NCBI RefSeq assembly: GCF_025465255.1
Contig: NZ_JAODNI010000088.1
Location: 1-37,960, forward strand
Direction of reading: 5' to 3'
DNA: 37,960 nucleotides
Source of the DNA: Pseudonocardia sp.
GTDB taxonomy: Bacteria > Actinomycetota > Actinomycetes > Mycobacteriales > Pseudonocardiaceae
The position numbers and the translations under genes are program-made. Below are positions 15,634-23,741 of this stretch, one piece after another. The notes under the pieces are model-generated. The model was not told the DNA's origin. It saw only the letters and a program-made list of their open reading frames with translations, and made no database searches. Numbering within the stretch: the first letter of the stretch is position 1; every line of letters begins with the position of its first letter.

Positions 15634-16509
15634 TCACCCGCCGATCCCGTAGAGCTCGGCGAGCGCGTCGGCGGGCAGCTCCAGACCGGCCCCCTCGACG
15701 TTCTGCCGCAGGTGCACCGGCGACGACGTGCCGGGGATGAGCAGGACGTTCGGCGACCGCTGCAGCAGCCAGGCGAGCGCAACGGCCATCGGGGTGGCGC
15801 CGAGGCGGCCGGCGACCGCGTCGAGCGTGTGCGACTGCAGCGGGGAGAACCCGCCGAGCGGGAAGTAGGGCACGTAGGCGATGCCCTGCACGGCCAGGGA
15901 GTCGATCAGGGCGTCGTCGCCCCGGTGGGCGATGTTGTAGAAGTTCTGCACGCAGACGACCGGGGCGATGGACTGCGCCTCGGCCAGCTGTTCCGCGTCG
16001 ACCGTGCTGACCCCGAGGTGCCTGATCAGGCCTTCCCGCTGCATGTCGGCGAGCGCGCCGAAGGGTTCGGCGAGCGAGCCCGGCACCGGGGAGTGGTTGT
16101 CATCGCCACCGCCGACGCGCAGGTTGACGACGTCGAGCACATCGAGCCCGAGGGTGCGGAGGTTGTCGTGGACCTGCGTCCGCAGCTCGGCGGGAGTACG
16201 GGCGTGCGGCCACCCGCCGACCTCGTCTCTGCGCGCCCCGACCTTCGTGACGATGTGCAGGTCGTCCGGGTACGGGGCGAGCGCCTCGCGGATGATCTCG
16301 TTCGTGACGTGCGGACCGTAGAAGTCTGCGGTGTCGACGTGGGTGATGCCGAGCGCGACCGCCGTCCGCAGGACGGTGATCGCGGCGTCGCCGTCCTTCG
16401 GCGGGCCGAAGACGCCGGGGCCGGCGAGCTGCATCGCGCCGTAGCCGACGCGGGTGAGCTCGAGATCGGCGACGCGGTAGCTGCCGCCGGGGAGATCCTG
16501 GGATGTCAT
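15634..16509 (-). CDS. Aldo/keto reductase with Asn at the catalytic His position
   Basis: A 291-residue NADPH-dependent aldo/keto reductase. The tetrad residues Asp59 and Tyr64 (VDTADFYGP) and Lys89 (IVTKVG) are in place. The fourth position, normally His in a DxxxxHR-type strand, is Asn129 (LDVVNLRVGG). The C-terminal IPGTSSPVHLRQN cofactor loop is normal. The His-to-Asn change may alter substrate type rather than abolish activity. ATG at 16509 has GGAAGG upstream. The gene is divergent from an XRE-type regulator gene, 137 bases apart, an arrangement in which the regulator often controls the reductase. Confidence 0.88.
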   Translation of the reverse strand: MTSQDLPGGSYRVADLELTRVGYGAMQLAGPGVFGPPKDGDAAITVLRTAVALGITHVDTADFYGPHVTNEIIREALAPYPDDLHIVTKVGARRDEVGGWPHARTPAELRTQVHDNLRTLGLDVLDVVNLRVGGGDDNHSPVPGSLAEPFGALADMQREGLIRHLGVSTVDAEQLAEAQSIAPVVCVQNFYNIAHRGDDALIDSLAVQGIAYVPYFPLGGFSPLQSHTLDAVAGRLGATPMAVALAWLLQRSPNVLLIPGTSSPVHLRQNVEGAGLELPADALAELYGIGG

Positions 16510-16646
16510 GGTGCCTTCCTGCTCGCGGGCATGTCCGGACGAGCACCGTCCACGGTGCCCTCCGCGCCGCGGCGCCGGCAGTGCCCCGCTGATCCTGGGG
16601 GTGGCGGGACCAGGATCGGCGTCCACGACCTCCGTACAGTGGGCTC

Positions 16647-17507
16647 GTGAGCGGTCCGAATGCGCTGGGGGAATACTTGCGGGCGCGTCGCGAGCTCGTG
16701 GACCCCGCGGACGCGGGGCTGCGCGTCACCGGCGTCCGGCGAACGCCGGGGCTGCGCCGCGAGGAGGTTGCGACCCTCGCAGGAATCAGCGCCGACTACT
16801 ACCTGCGCCTGGAGCAGGGGCGCGACCGCAACCCGTCCCGGCAGGTGCTGGAGTCGCTCGCCCGGGTCTTCGGGTTGGACGCGGCCGCGACGCAGTACCT
16901 GCTGAGCCTCACCGCGCCGCGGACGGGGTCGCCGAGGCGGCCGCGGCGCGAGACCGTGCCGACCGGGATCCGGCAGTTGCTCGACGCCGTGGGGCTGCCG
17001 GCGTTCGTCGAGAGCCCGATGTTCGACGTGCTCGCCGCGAATGCGCTCGCCACCGCCCTGTCACCCAGCATCCGGCCGGGGGAGAACCGCCTGTGGTCGA
17101 TGTTCCTCGACGAGGGCGAGCGGGATCTGCACCCGGACTGGGAGCAGGCGATCGGCGGGATGGTCGCCTCCTTCCGCACCTCGATCGGCACGGACGTGGA
17201 CGACCCGCGGATCGCCCAGCTCATCGGTGAGCTGTCACTGGCCAGCGAGCCGTTCCGGCGGCTCTGGGCCCGGCACGACGTCCGGGCGCTCGCGGGTGCG
17301 TCGACGCGGATGTGCCATCCGGAGGTCGGGATGCTGGAGTTGCGCCGCGAGAAGCTGCCGCTCGGCGACTCGGGCGGCCAGCTGCTGGTGATCTACCACG
17401 CGGAGCCGGGCTCGGACAGCGCCAGGTCGCTCGCACTGCTGGGCTCGCTCGCGGCGACGGACCGGGCGGCGGACGGAACCGGTGCCGTGCGGGATGCGCG
17501 GGGGTAG
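16647..17507 (+). CDS. XRE-family regulator with MmyB-like ligand domain
   Basis: A 286-residue regulator. The N-terminal helix-turn-helix (about residues 5-80) contains RRTPGLRREEVATLAGISAD and YYLRLEQGRDRNPS, the hallmark of the actinobacterial MmyB/XRE group. The rest is the MmyB-like ligand-binding (PAS-like) domain, with LDAVGLPAFVESPMFDVLAA and a C-terminal GQLLVIYHAEPGS. GTG at 16647 is the start. It probably regulates the divergent aldo/keto reductase gene in response to a lipid-like or other small ligand (family knowledge plus context). Confidence 0.9.
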   Translation: MSGPNALGEYLRARRELVDPADAGLRVTGVRRTPGLRREEVATLAGISADYYLRLEQGRDRNPSRQVLESLARVFGLDAAATQYLLSLTAPRTGSPRRPRRETVPTGIRQLLDAVGLPAFVESPMFDVLAANALATALSPSIRPGENRLWSMFLDEGERDLHPDWEQAIGGMVASFRTSIGTDVDDPRIAQLIGELSLASEPFRRLWARHDVRALAGASTRMCHPEVGMLELRREKLPLGDSGGQLLVIYHAEPGSDSARSLALLGSLAATDRAADGTGAVRDARG

Positions 17508-17549
17508 CGGGAGCGGCCAACGCCCGCATGTGCTCTGCCGTTTATCGGG

Positions 17550-17648
17550 TTAGTGGGAGCTGATCGGGGCGCCGCCGACGTCGACCTCGTTGCCGTCCGG
17601 GGCGCGGTATACGACCTTGCGTACGCCGTTTCCGTACGTCTCCCGCGT
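17550..17648 (-). pseudogene. C-terminal remnant of a VOC (glyoxalase-fold) protein
   Basis: The minus-strand frame ending in TAA reads RETYGNGVRKVVYRAPDGNE followed by VDVGGAP. The R-K-V-V-Y-x-x-P-D-G-N-E motif is the metal-ligand strand typical of the end of vicinal-oxygen-chelate proteins such as glyoxalase and dioxygenase relatives. The upstream part of the open frame to 17762 does not continue the fold, so only about 32 codons survive. The rest of the gap between 17508 and 17846 shows no other gene. Confidence 0.5.
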
Positions 17649-17846
17649 CTCCGGGGGATGCCGCGTTGGGCCACCGCGTCGATGTGACACCACGTGCTGC
17701 TTACGCAGACGCGCGGAACTCCGCTGCAGCCCACACTGCACCGAACTCCTGCGTGGAAACACGCAGGTTCCCCGCAGGGATTCGCGCTAGGTCGCGGTCG
17801 GTCACATCCATGCGTCAAGGTTCGCACGAATCCCGGGTTTTTCTCT

Positions 17847-18917
17847 TTAACGGCCGTAGTGGCGAGGATTGACACAGCGATGTCGATTGGCTGCGGTCGG
17901 ATATGAAAGTGTCTTGGTGAAGAGCTGCACGAGATTGTCCCCGAGGATTGAGCGCACGACAGAGTGGGAGTGGTCTCGTTCGAGCAATATCCGTCGGATC
18001 AGCGGGAGCCCGGCTGGCCCCTCCAGTCCGGGAACTAGGGCCTCGGCGTCGGTTCCTTCGATGACCAACGGGCGGTCGCATGCGGGCACCTTCTCGGCGA
18101 ACAGCTCCGCGACGAAGTCACTGCCGATACCGACATGGTCCGGACCAACCGTCTGGATCAGGTGGTCGAGATGATCGGCGACGTGATGCAGTGCGGGTTG
18201 TTCGGAGGTGAGGTAGCCGGCGTACAGGTTGAGGCAGACGGCTCCACCAGTTGCGGCGATTCCCACGAGCTCGTCGTCGGTGAGATTGCGGTGGTGGGGG
18301 TGGACTCTGTGAGCTGCCGAATGGGTGGCGATCAGTGGTCGGGTGGCCAGCTCAAGGACGTGCCCGACTCCGGCCCGTCCGAGGTGGGACACGTCGATGA
18401 GCACGTTGAGGTCTTCGAGCAGGTGCAGCGCATCCACGCCGGCTCGGGTGAGTCGGCCTCCGGTTCCGTTCTCCGCCGACCCGTCGCCGAGGGCTGACCG
18501 CCCGAAGTGGGTGAAGGACACGATACGGATGCCCAGCCGGACGAATGTTTCGAGCAGTTCGATGTCGGTGTCGATCTGTGGGCAACCCTCCAGGGCCAGG
18601 ACCAGTGCGATACGCCCGGAGGCAATGGCAGCGGCGATTTCCGGGCCGTTGCAGCACAGCGCGACGATGTCGGCGTTTGCCTCGGCGATGCGGTGGGCCG
18701 CTTCGACCATGCGCAGGCTCTCGCGCAGCGCGCCCTCGGGCCGGAACTCCTCGTCGACGAACACCGGTAGGACCTGCAGCTTGACGCCCCCGTCTCGGAG
18801 CTGCGGATACCAGTGCTCACGGAAGTAGGTGCTCCAGCGGTCTCGGGGGCGCCGCGCGACCAGCATCAGCAAGTCGTTGTGAGCGTCGGCGACGAGCGGT
18901 ATGTCAGTCGTCGGCAC
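17847..18917 (-). CDS. M19 (membrane/renal-type) dipeptidase
   Basis: A 356-residue zinc dipeptidase of the amidohydrolase superfamily. Metal ligands visible are H13xD15 (DAHND), the bridging Glu in LALEG, His in DVSHLG, His in THSAAHRV, and the Asp in GIGSDF. M19 enzymes hydrolyse dipeptides and accept a D-residue at the C-terminal side, and some act on N-acyl-D-amino acids. There is no signal peptide, so it acts in the cytoplasm. The GTG start at 18917 overlaps the end of the serine hydrolase gene by 14 bases, making it the last gene of a four-gene operon. Its partner genes point to D-amino-acid-containing peptides as substrate (inference). Confidence 0.9.
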   Translation of the reverse strand: MPTTDIPLVADAHNDLLMLVARRPRDRWSTYFREHWYPQLRDGGVKLQVLPVFVDEEFRPEGALRESLRMVEAAHRIAEANADIVALCCNGPEIAAAIASGRIALVLALEGCPQIDTDIELLETFVRLGIRIVSFTHFGRSALGDGSAENGTGGRLTRAGVDALHLLEDLNVLIDVSHLGRAGVGHVLELATRPLIATHSAAHRVHPHHRNLTDDELVGIAATGGAVCLNLYAGYLTSEQPALHHVADHLDHLIQTVGPDHVGIGSDFVAELFAEKVPACDRPLVIEGTDAEALVPGLEGPAGLPLIRRILLERDHSHSVVRSILGDNLVQLFTKTLSYPTAANRHRCVNPRHYGR

Positions 18918-20226
18918 GTTGCAGCATCCGCAGCGCGGCGTGCATCCGCTGGGCCTTCCCATCGTTGACGTCGAAGAAGGTCACTTCGGTGACCAGATCG
19001 CCAAAGTCCGCCCAGAACGCGTCGCCGCGCTGGTGGTGCAGATCGACGTCGGCGCCGCCGAGCGGGTTTGTGACTCGTAGCTGTCCTTCGACGGAATGAA
19101 CATCGATGCCGAAGGCCGGGGACTGGTACTGCCCGGTGTACCGCGTGGGGTCGACGTCTGCGTGGCTCACCGGCGGTGGGTCCTCAGGCAACCCGAGCAC
19201 AGCGCGGACGACGTTGCGGCCGAACGCCCATCCCTCCGGGAAGTTGGTCAGGACGGCGAGCACGAGACCCCGGTCCGGATCGGCGTGAACCAGTGCCGAA
19301 GTCCCACCGATGTGTTGCACCGCGTGCGGTGAGCCGTGTGCTGGAACGCCCCAACCCAGGCTCCAGCCCCGGAAGTGCAGTGGCAATCCGGGGAGGGCTA
19401 TCTGCTCGGTGAGCATCTCCTGGTGCAACTCCGCCGGAAGCAGCTCGGCGCCGCCGCGCACTCTGCCGGTGGCACAGGCGAGGACGAGGCTTGCGGTGTC
19501 GGCCGCGGTCGCATACATCGTCGCGCCGGCCGGGCCGAAAAGCCGCCCGGTCGGTGGCCACAGGTCTCCTGCAACCAGGTGGCCGGCGCCGTTCGACACG
19601 TGGCCGGTTGCTGCGGTGCCGGGGAGCGGCTGCGGCGGGGTGAACGTCGCGCTCGCGGTGCCCACCGCCGTGAGCACACGGCTTCGAACCGCTGCCTCCC
19701 AGCTGGTGCCCGTGAGGCGCTCGACTAGCTGGCCGAGTACGACGTATCCGGTGTTCGAGTAGGAGAACAGCTCCCCCGGGTCGCCGACTGGACCGGCCCG
19801 ACGGCTCGCGTCCAGGAGCGCCGCGAAGGAGGGGAACCATTCCCACGCATCGGCAATACCGGCGGTGTGGGACAGCAGCATCCGTGCCGAGATCGCCTCG
19901 CTGGACTCGCCGAGCGCCGCGAGCTCGGGCAGATGCCGGACGACGGGCTCGTCGAGCCCGATCCGGCCTTCTGCAACAAGCTGGCAGACGATCACTGCCG
20001 TGAGGGTCTTGGTGACCGATCCCAGGGGAAACAGGGTTTGGTCTGTGATAGGAACATTGTCGCGGAGGTCGAGTACGCCCGTCGTCGCAGTGGTGCTCGT
20101 GTCGCCCTCCAGTAGGCACACCGCTGCTCCGGCCACGAGGTGACCGACGGCGGCCTGGTCGAGGACGCCGGCCAGGTCGATGTCCTGAAGAACGGAGGTA
20201 CGGGTGATGGCGCGGGCCACGATCAC
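18904..20226 (-). CDS. Class C beta-lactamase-family serine hydrolase
   Basis: A 440-residue penicillin-recognising serine hydrolase (beta-lactamase class C / EstB / D-aminopeptidase group). The active-site motifs are S70-V-T-K73, Y155-S-N157 and H304-I-G-G in place of KTG. A C-terminal beta-rich extension of about 100 residues follows the catalytic domain, as in D-aminopeptidases and other members with a lipocalin-like domain. There is no signal peptide, which argues against a periplasm- or cell-wall-facing role and for an intracellular esterase or D-amidase. The GTG start at 20226 overlaps the MFS stop in a GTGA. Its place between a transporter and a dipeptidase suggests hydrolysis of an imported amide or peptide. 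Confidence 0.88.
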   Translation of the reverse strand: MIVARAITRTSVLQDIDLAGVLDQAAVGHLVAGAAVCLLEGDTSTTATTGVLDLRDNVPITDQTLFPLGSVTKTLTAVIVCQLVAEGRIGLDEPVVRHLPELAALGESSEAISARMLLSHTAGIADAWEWFPSFAALLDASRRAGPVGDPGELFSYSNTGYVVLGQLVERLTGTSWEAAVRSRVLTAVGTASATFTPPQPLPGTAATGHVSNGAGHLVAGDLWPPTGRLFGPAGATMYATAADTASLVLACATGRVRGGAELLPAELHQEMLTEQIALPGLPLHFRGWSLGWGVPAHGSPHAVQHIGGTSALVHADPDRGLVLAVLTNFPEGWAFGRNVVRAVLGLPEDPPPVSHADVDPTRYTGQYQSPAFGIDVHSVEGQLRVTNPLGGADVDLHHQRGDAFWADFGDLVTEVTFFDVNDGKAQRMHAALRMLQRADD

Positions 20227-21656
20227 GCTCCCATGGTCGACGGGACGGGGATACGGGTGAGGCGGGAGGGAAGCGCGGCGCTGAGCAGGACGGCCAGGAC
20301 GCTGATGACGGCGGCCACGATGAACGCCGCGCGGAACCCGTCCCAGGCGGGGAGTTCGGTCTCCGGCACGGTGGCGCCGGCCAGCAATGCGGCGCCGATC
20401 TGGGCGCCGAGGGTGCCGCCGACGCTCTTGACCACGAACGCGAGGCCGCTGACGCTGGCTGTGCGTTCCTCCGGCACCGTGGCGACGACGATGTTCATCG
20501 CCTGGGTGAGACCGAATCCGACCGTGAGCCCCGCGAGCGCGGTCGACAGGAGGATGAGCCAGGGCTGCGTGTTGGCGCCCAGGAGCACCAGGACGGCGGC
20601 GACCATGGCGCTTGTACCGACGAGCATCACCCCTCGCACGCCGACGAGGCGCTCGAGCGCGCCGGTGAGCGGGGCGACGAGCGTGCCCACGATCCCGAGC
20701 GGGACGAGGTAGAGGCCGGTAGCGATCGCGGAGCCGCCGAGCCCGTAGCCCGTCTCGACGGGCAGTTCGACCAGCATGGGTACCAGCACGAACACCGCGA
20801 AGGTGCCGAAGCCGACGACGAAGGACACCGCGCAGGTCAGCAGGACCGCTCGCTGGCTGAGCAGGCGCAGGTCCACGAGCGGTTCCGCAGCCCGCAGCTC
20901 CACAGCCACGAAGACCGCAAGGACGACCAGCCCGCCCAGGATGAGACCGAGCACCAGCGGTGAGGTCCAGCCGATGCGCGACGAGCGGGTGATTCCGACG
21001 AGCACCATGCCGAGCCCGGCGGCGAGCAGGATCGCTCCCACCCAGTCGACGCGGCCCTGACGGGCCGGCGGGCAGGACGGCACGACGAACCAGGCGGTGA
21101 CCAGTGCGGCGACGATGACCATGAACGGGATCCAGTAGAGCCATGTGTAGGGCAACACCGAGAGCAGGGGCCCCGCGATCAGCAGGCCGACCGCTGTGCT
21201 CGACGCGGCCGTGCCGACGATCAGTCCGTTGCCGGACTTGATGCGCTCGGCCGACTGGGTGTCGCGGATGATCCCGACGGAGAGGGGGACCAGGCCGAGG
21301 CCGACACCCTGCAGGATCTGGCCCACCGTCAGCATCGCCACGCTCGTGGCCAGCGCCGCAACCAGAGTGCCCGCCGCGACGACGGCAAGCACTCCGAGCA
21401 GCACCGGGCGCTTGTCGCGTACATCGGCGAGCCGGCCGATGATCGGGGTGGAGACCGCACCGGCCAGGAGAAGCCCGGTGAACACCCACGCGATGGCCGG
21501 AGTGGATGCCCCGACCGCCTCCTGGATCATCGGCAGAGCCGGCGACAGCATCGTCTCCAGTGTGGAGTACGCGAACAGCGCTGCGGTGAGCACGAGCAAG
21601 GTGGCGACGGCGGGTGCCCGCCTGCCTGTCGCGGCGGGGGTGATGGTCGGGGTCAT
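20223..21656 (-). CDS. MFS transporter (DHA2-like, about 14 helices)
   Basis: A 477-residue major facilitator transporter. It has many hydrophobic helices, the motif A loop GRLADVRDKRP between helices 2 and 3, a motif C-like GPLLSVLPYTWLYWI region, and a second-half repeat. Length and pattern fit the drug:H+ antiporter-2 group, but homology does not decide between import and export. ATG at 21656 overlaps the end of the upstream oxidoreductase gene (ATGA) and the downstream hydrolase overlaps its stop. In this operon it may import the substrate or export a product. Confidence 0.9.
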   Translation of the reverse strand: MTPTITPAATGRRAPAVATLLVLTAALFAYSTLETMLSPALPMIQEAVGASTPAIAWVFTGLLLAGAVSTPIIGRLADVRDKRPVLLGVLAVVAAGTLVAALATSVAMLTVGQILQGVGLGLVPLSVGIIRDTQSAERIKSGNGLIVGTAASSTAVGLLIAGPLLSVLPYTWLYWIPFMVIVAALVTAWFVVPSCPPARQGRVDWVGAILLAAGLGMVLVGITRSSRIGWTSPLVLGLILGGLVVLAVFVAVELRAAEPLVDLRLLSQRAVLLTCAVSFVVGFGTFAVFVLVPMLVELPVETGYGLGGSAIATGLYLVPLGIVGTLVAPLTGALERLVGVRGVMLVGTSAMVAAVLVLLGANTQPWLILLSTALAGLTVGFGLTQAMNIVVATVPEERTASVSGLAFVVKSVGGTLGAQIGAALLAGATVPETELPAWDGFRAAFIVAAVISVLAVLLSAALPSRLTRIPVPSTMGA

Positions 21657-22897
21657 GACGGGTCTCCGGATCTCGGACGCGATGGAAACGGGGCCGTGCC
21701 GTGCGTCAGGAGTGACGCCACGGCCCGGCTCGTGGCCGGGGCGAGGGTCATCCCGAGGGTGCCGTGGCCGGTGGCCACGACGAGATTGCGACCGAGCGAG
21801 CCGATGATCGGCAGCCCGCTCGGGGTCAGGGGCCGTGCACCGCGCCATGCAGTGCCGGCCGGAAGGTCTCGCAGCGGCGGCAGGAGCCGCTCCGCCGCGG
21901 TCCGCAGGTTTTGGACCGCCATCAGGTCCGCGGCCGCATCTGCTCGCCCACCGATCCGCATCCCTCCGGTCACGCGGACCGTGGTGGCGCCCGGGCTGAC
22001 GACGATGTGGTCGTCCGCTCCTATCAATGCTTGCCCGACTAGGCCGTTCGGCATGGGCAGGGTCAGGCTCCAGCCGACGCCGGCCTCGACCGGTAGCCGC
22101 AGGCCGAACAAACGACCGGCTCTCCGGCTGTCGGCGCCGGCGGCCAGGACAAAGGCGCGTGCGGTGATGGTGGCGGCGGCGGTCCGAACGGCCCGGACAA
22201 TCCCGCGCCCTGCCGACTCGACGTCGAGGATTGCGTGACGATGAAACGTCGCGCCATGTCGGACGGCGGAGGAGAGGACGGCCTGGGTTGCGGCCGCAGG
22301 ATCCAGAGAAGCGTCGTCCGGGTACAGGACGCCACCAGCGATGCCGCCGGCCAGACCGGGCTCACGTTCGTGCAGCTCCGCACCCCGTAGGACCTCGTGT
22401 CGTATCCCGAGGTCAACCAGCTGCCGCGCGGCGCGCATCTGGGAGGACAAGGCACCCGGTCGCCCGCATACGTAGAGCCAGCCTGATCGGCGCAGCCCGA
22501 TATCGATCCCTTCGGTGTCGGCCAACTCCGCGTACGCGTCGACCGCACCGGATGCAAGAGCCGCAAGCGCGCCGGCGTCGCGACGTGCCCTGCCGGGCCG
22601 TGACGCCAGCCCGAACCTGCCCAACCAGCCCAGGGTCGCCCGCGTGACCGGGCGACCGAGCGCGATCGTCGAATCCCCACCGACAAGCGCCCGCAATCCA
22701 TCCGCCAGAACGGCCGGGTTCGCCATCGGCATGCAGTAGCTCGGGACGAGCATCCCGGCGTTGCCGAATGAGGCGCCGCCTCCCGGCGTCGGATCGACCA
22801 CGATCACGTCCGTACCGGCGCGCGCGAGTCGCTCAGCGACGAAGGCCCCGACAATCCCTCCGCCTACGACCACCACCTCGGCATGCTCGTGCGCCAT
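21653..22897 (-). CDS. FAD-dependent amino-acid oxidoreductase (DadA-like)
   Basis: A 414-residue enzyme of the D-amino-acid oxidase / DadA superfamily. The dinucleotide motif VGGGIVGAFVAERLARAG is near residues 10-27, followed by the substrate-loop sequence GGGASFGNAGMLVPSY typical of DadA. The C-terminal FAD-contact block is TPSGLPIIGSLGRN and ATGHGTLGMTLAPATSR. Such enzymes deaminate D-amino acids, or sometimes D-hydroxyproline or sarcosine, to imines/keto acids and pass electrons to the respiratory chain. ATG at 22897 follows GAGAGGA. It is the first gene of the operon and its upstream region holds the TetR operator. Confidence 0.9.
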   Translation of the reverse strand: MAHEHAEVVVVGGGIVGAFVAERLARAGTDVIVVDPTPGGGASFGNAGMLVPSYCMPMANPAVLADGLRALVGGDSTIALGRPVTRATLGWLGRFGLASRPGRARRDAGALAALASGAVDAYAELADTEGIDIGLRRSGWLYVCGRPGALSSQMRAARQLVDLGIRHEVLRGAELHEREPGLAGGIAGGVLYPDDASLDPAAATQAVLSSAVRHGATFHRHAILDVESAGRGIVRAVRTAAATITARAFVLAAGADSRRAGRLFGLRLPVEAGVGWSLTLPMPNGLVGQALIGADDHIVVSPGATTVRVTGGMRIGGRADAAADLMAVQNLRTAAERLLPPLRDLPAGTAWRGARPLTPSGLPIIGSLGRNLVVATGHGTLGMTLAPATSRAVASLLTHGTAPFPSRPRSGDPS

Positions 22898-22980
22898 CAC
22901 AGTCCTCTCGTAGCCAAGGGGAAGATCCGAGGTGTGCGACCGTGTACCGAACACGGAGACGCCTAGAGCCAAGCATTCAG

Positions 22981-22993
22981 ATAATGAGATTAT
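22981..22993. promoter_or_regulatory. Palindromic operator O1 (ATAAT-GAG-ATTAT)
   Basis: A perfect inverted repeat of five bases around three, in very AT-rich sequence inside a GC-rich genome. It lies in the 150-base gap between the divergent DadA-like and TetR genes. It matches site O2 at 23678-23690 in 12 of 13 bases. Confidence 0.65.
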
Positions 22994-23047
22994 TGAACAG
23001 CCGGTCGCGCCCTCGTGTCTAGAGGGTGGCCGGGAAAGGAGCGAGAC

Positions 23048-23659
23048 ATGCAGCGGACAGAGGTCAGGCGGCGCAACCGGGCAGCGTTGCTCGACGCCGC
23101 CATCGCCGAGATGGCTCACCGCGGCTATCAGGCTGCTCGCCTGGAGGACATCGCCGCCAGCGCCGGCCTGACGACGGGGGCGATCTACTCGATCTTCGGC
23201 AGTAAGCAGAAGCTCATGGATGCAGCCGTGCAGCTGGTTGCAGCAGAACTCGAAGCCGACCTCTCCTCACTCCGAGACCCGGAGCTCTCGCTGGACGAAG
23301 TCCTGCGTCGGTACGCCCGGATGGTCTTCCAGGTGGTCACGCGGCCGGAAGGCAGAGATCGCTACGCCGTCGAGCTGGAGGCCGTGATTCTCGTCCTCCG
23401 GGGAGACTCCCGCCGTGGTCCTGTCGAAGATGCAATACCGGTTGTCATCGACCGGTTGACCAGGCTACTTGCGGATCGGATGGCCCCGGAGGCCGCCTTG
23501 GGCCGGACCACCGCTGACGACGCGTCCCGCATGGCTACCGCGCTGGCCGCCCTGCTTCGAGGCCTGGCTCAACAGGCGGTCCTGATGCCGGGCAGTATCG
23601 ACCAGGACTACGCCGCTGATGCTGCCGCGGCACTGGCGGCGCTACTCACGCGGCGATGA
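23048..23659 (+). CDS. TetR-family regulator of the D-amino-acid-type cluster
   Basis: A 203-residue TetR-family regulator. The N-terminal DNA-binding domain (about residues 5-50) reads RNRAALLDAAIAEMAHRGYQ then LEDIAASAGLTTGAIYSIFG, the usual helix-turn-helix. The C-terminal helical domain binds an unknown ligand. ATG at 23048 is chosen for AAAGGAG 5 bases before it; a longer GTG-started frame includes that site. It stands between two copies of the same AT-rich palindrome, so it probably represses itself, the divergent four-gene operon and the downstream cyclodeaminase-family gene. Confidence 0.9.
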   Translation: MQRTEVRRRNRAALLDAAIAEMAHRGYQAARLEDIAASAGLTTGAIYSIFGSKQKLMDAAVQLVAAELEADLSSLRDPELSLDEVLRRYARMVFQVVTRPEGRDRYAVELEAVILVLRGDSRRGPVEDAIPVVIDRLTRLLADRMAPEAALGRTTADDASRMATALAALLRGLAQQAVLMPGSIDQDYAADAAAALAALLTRR

Positions 23660-23677
23660 ATCGCTGGACCTCGTAGC

Positions 23678-23690
23678 ATAATTAGATTAT
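23678..23690. promoter_or_regulatory. Palindromic operator O2 (ATAAT-TAG-ATTAT)
   Basis: The second copy of the palindrome, between the TetR stop and the cyclodeaminase-family start (52 bases before the latter). Both arms are identical to O1 and the central triplet differs by one base. Confidence 0.65.
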
Positions 23691-23741
23691 CTTACGACCC
23701 GTGCATGTCGACCTGTCATCCCCCGCTCGACTGGAGAACCT

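Noticed and set aside
15712..16650. A 312-codon plus-strand frame over the aldo/keto reductase
   Set aside because: It is antisense to an AKR with identifiable Asp, Tyr, Lys and cofactor motifs.
18904..21489. An 861-codon minus-strand frame that would fuse a long Arg-rich domain to the serine hydrolase
   Set aside because: The upstream part is antiphase to the MFS gene, which has clear helices and motif A. The GTG at 20226 gives a hydrolase of normal size.
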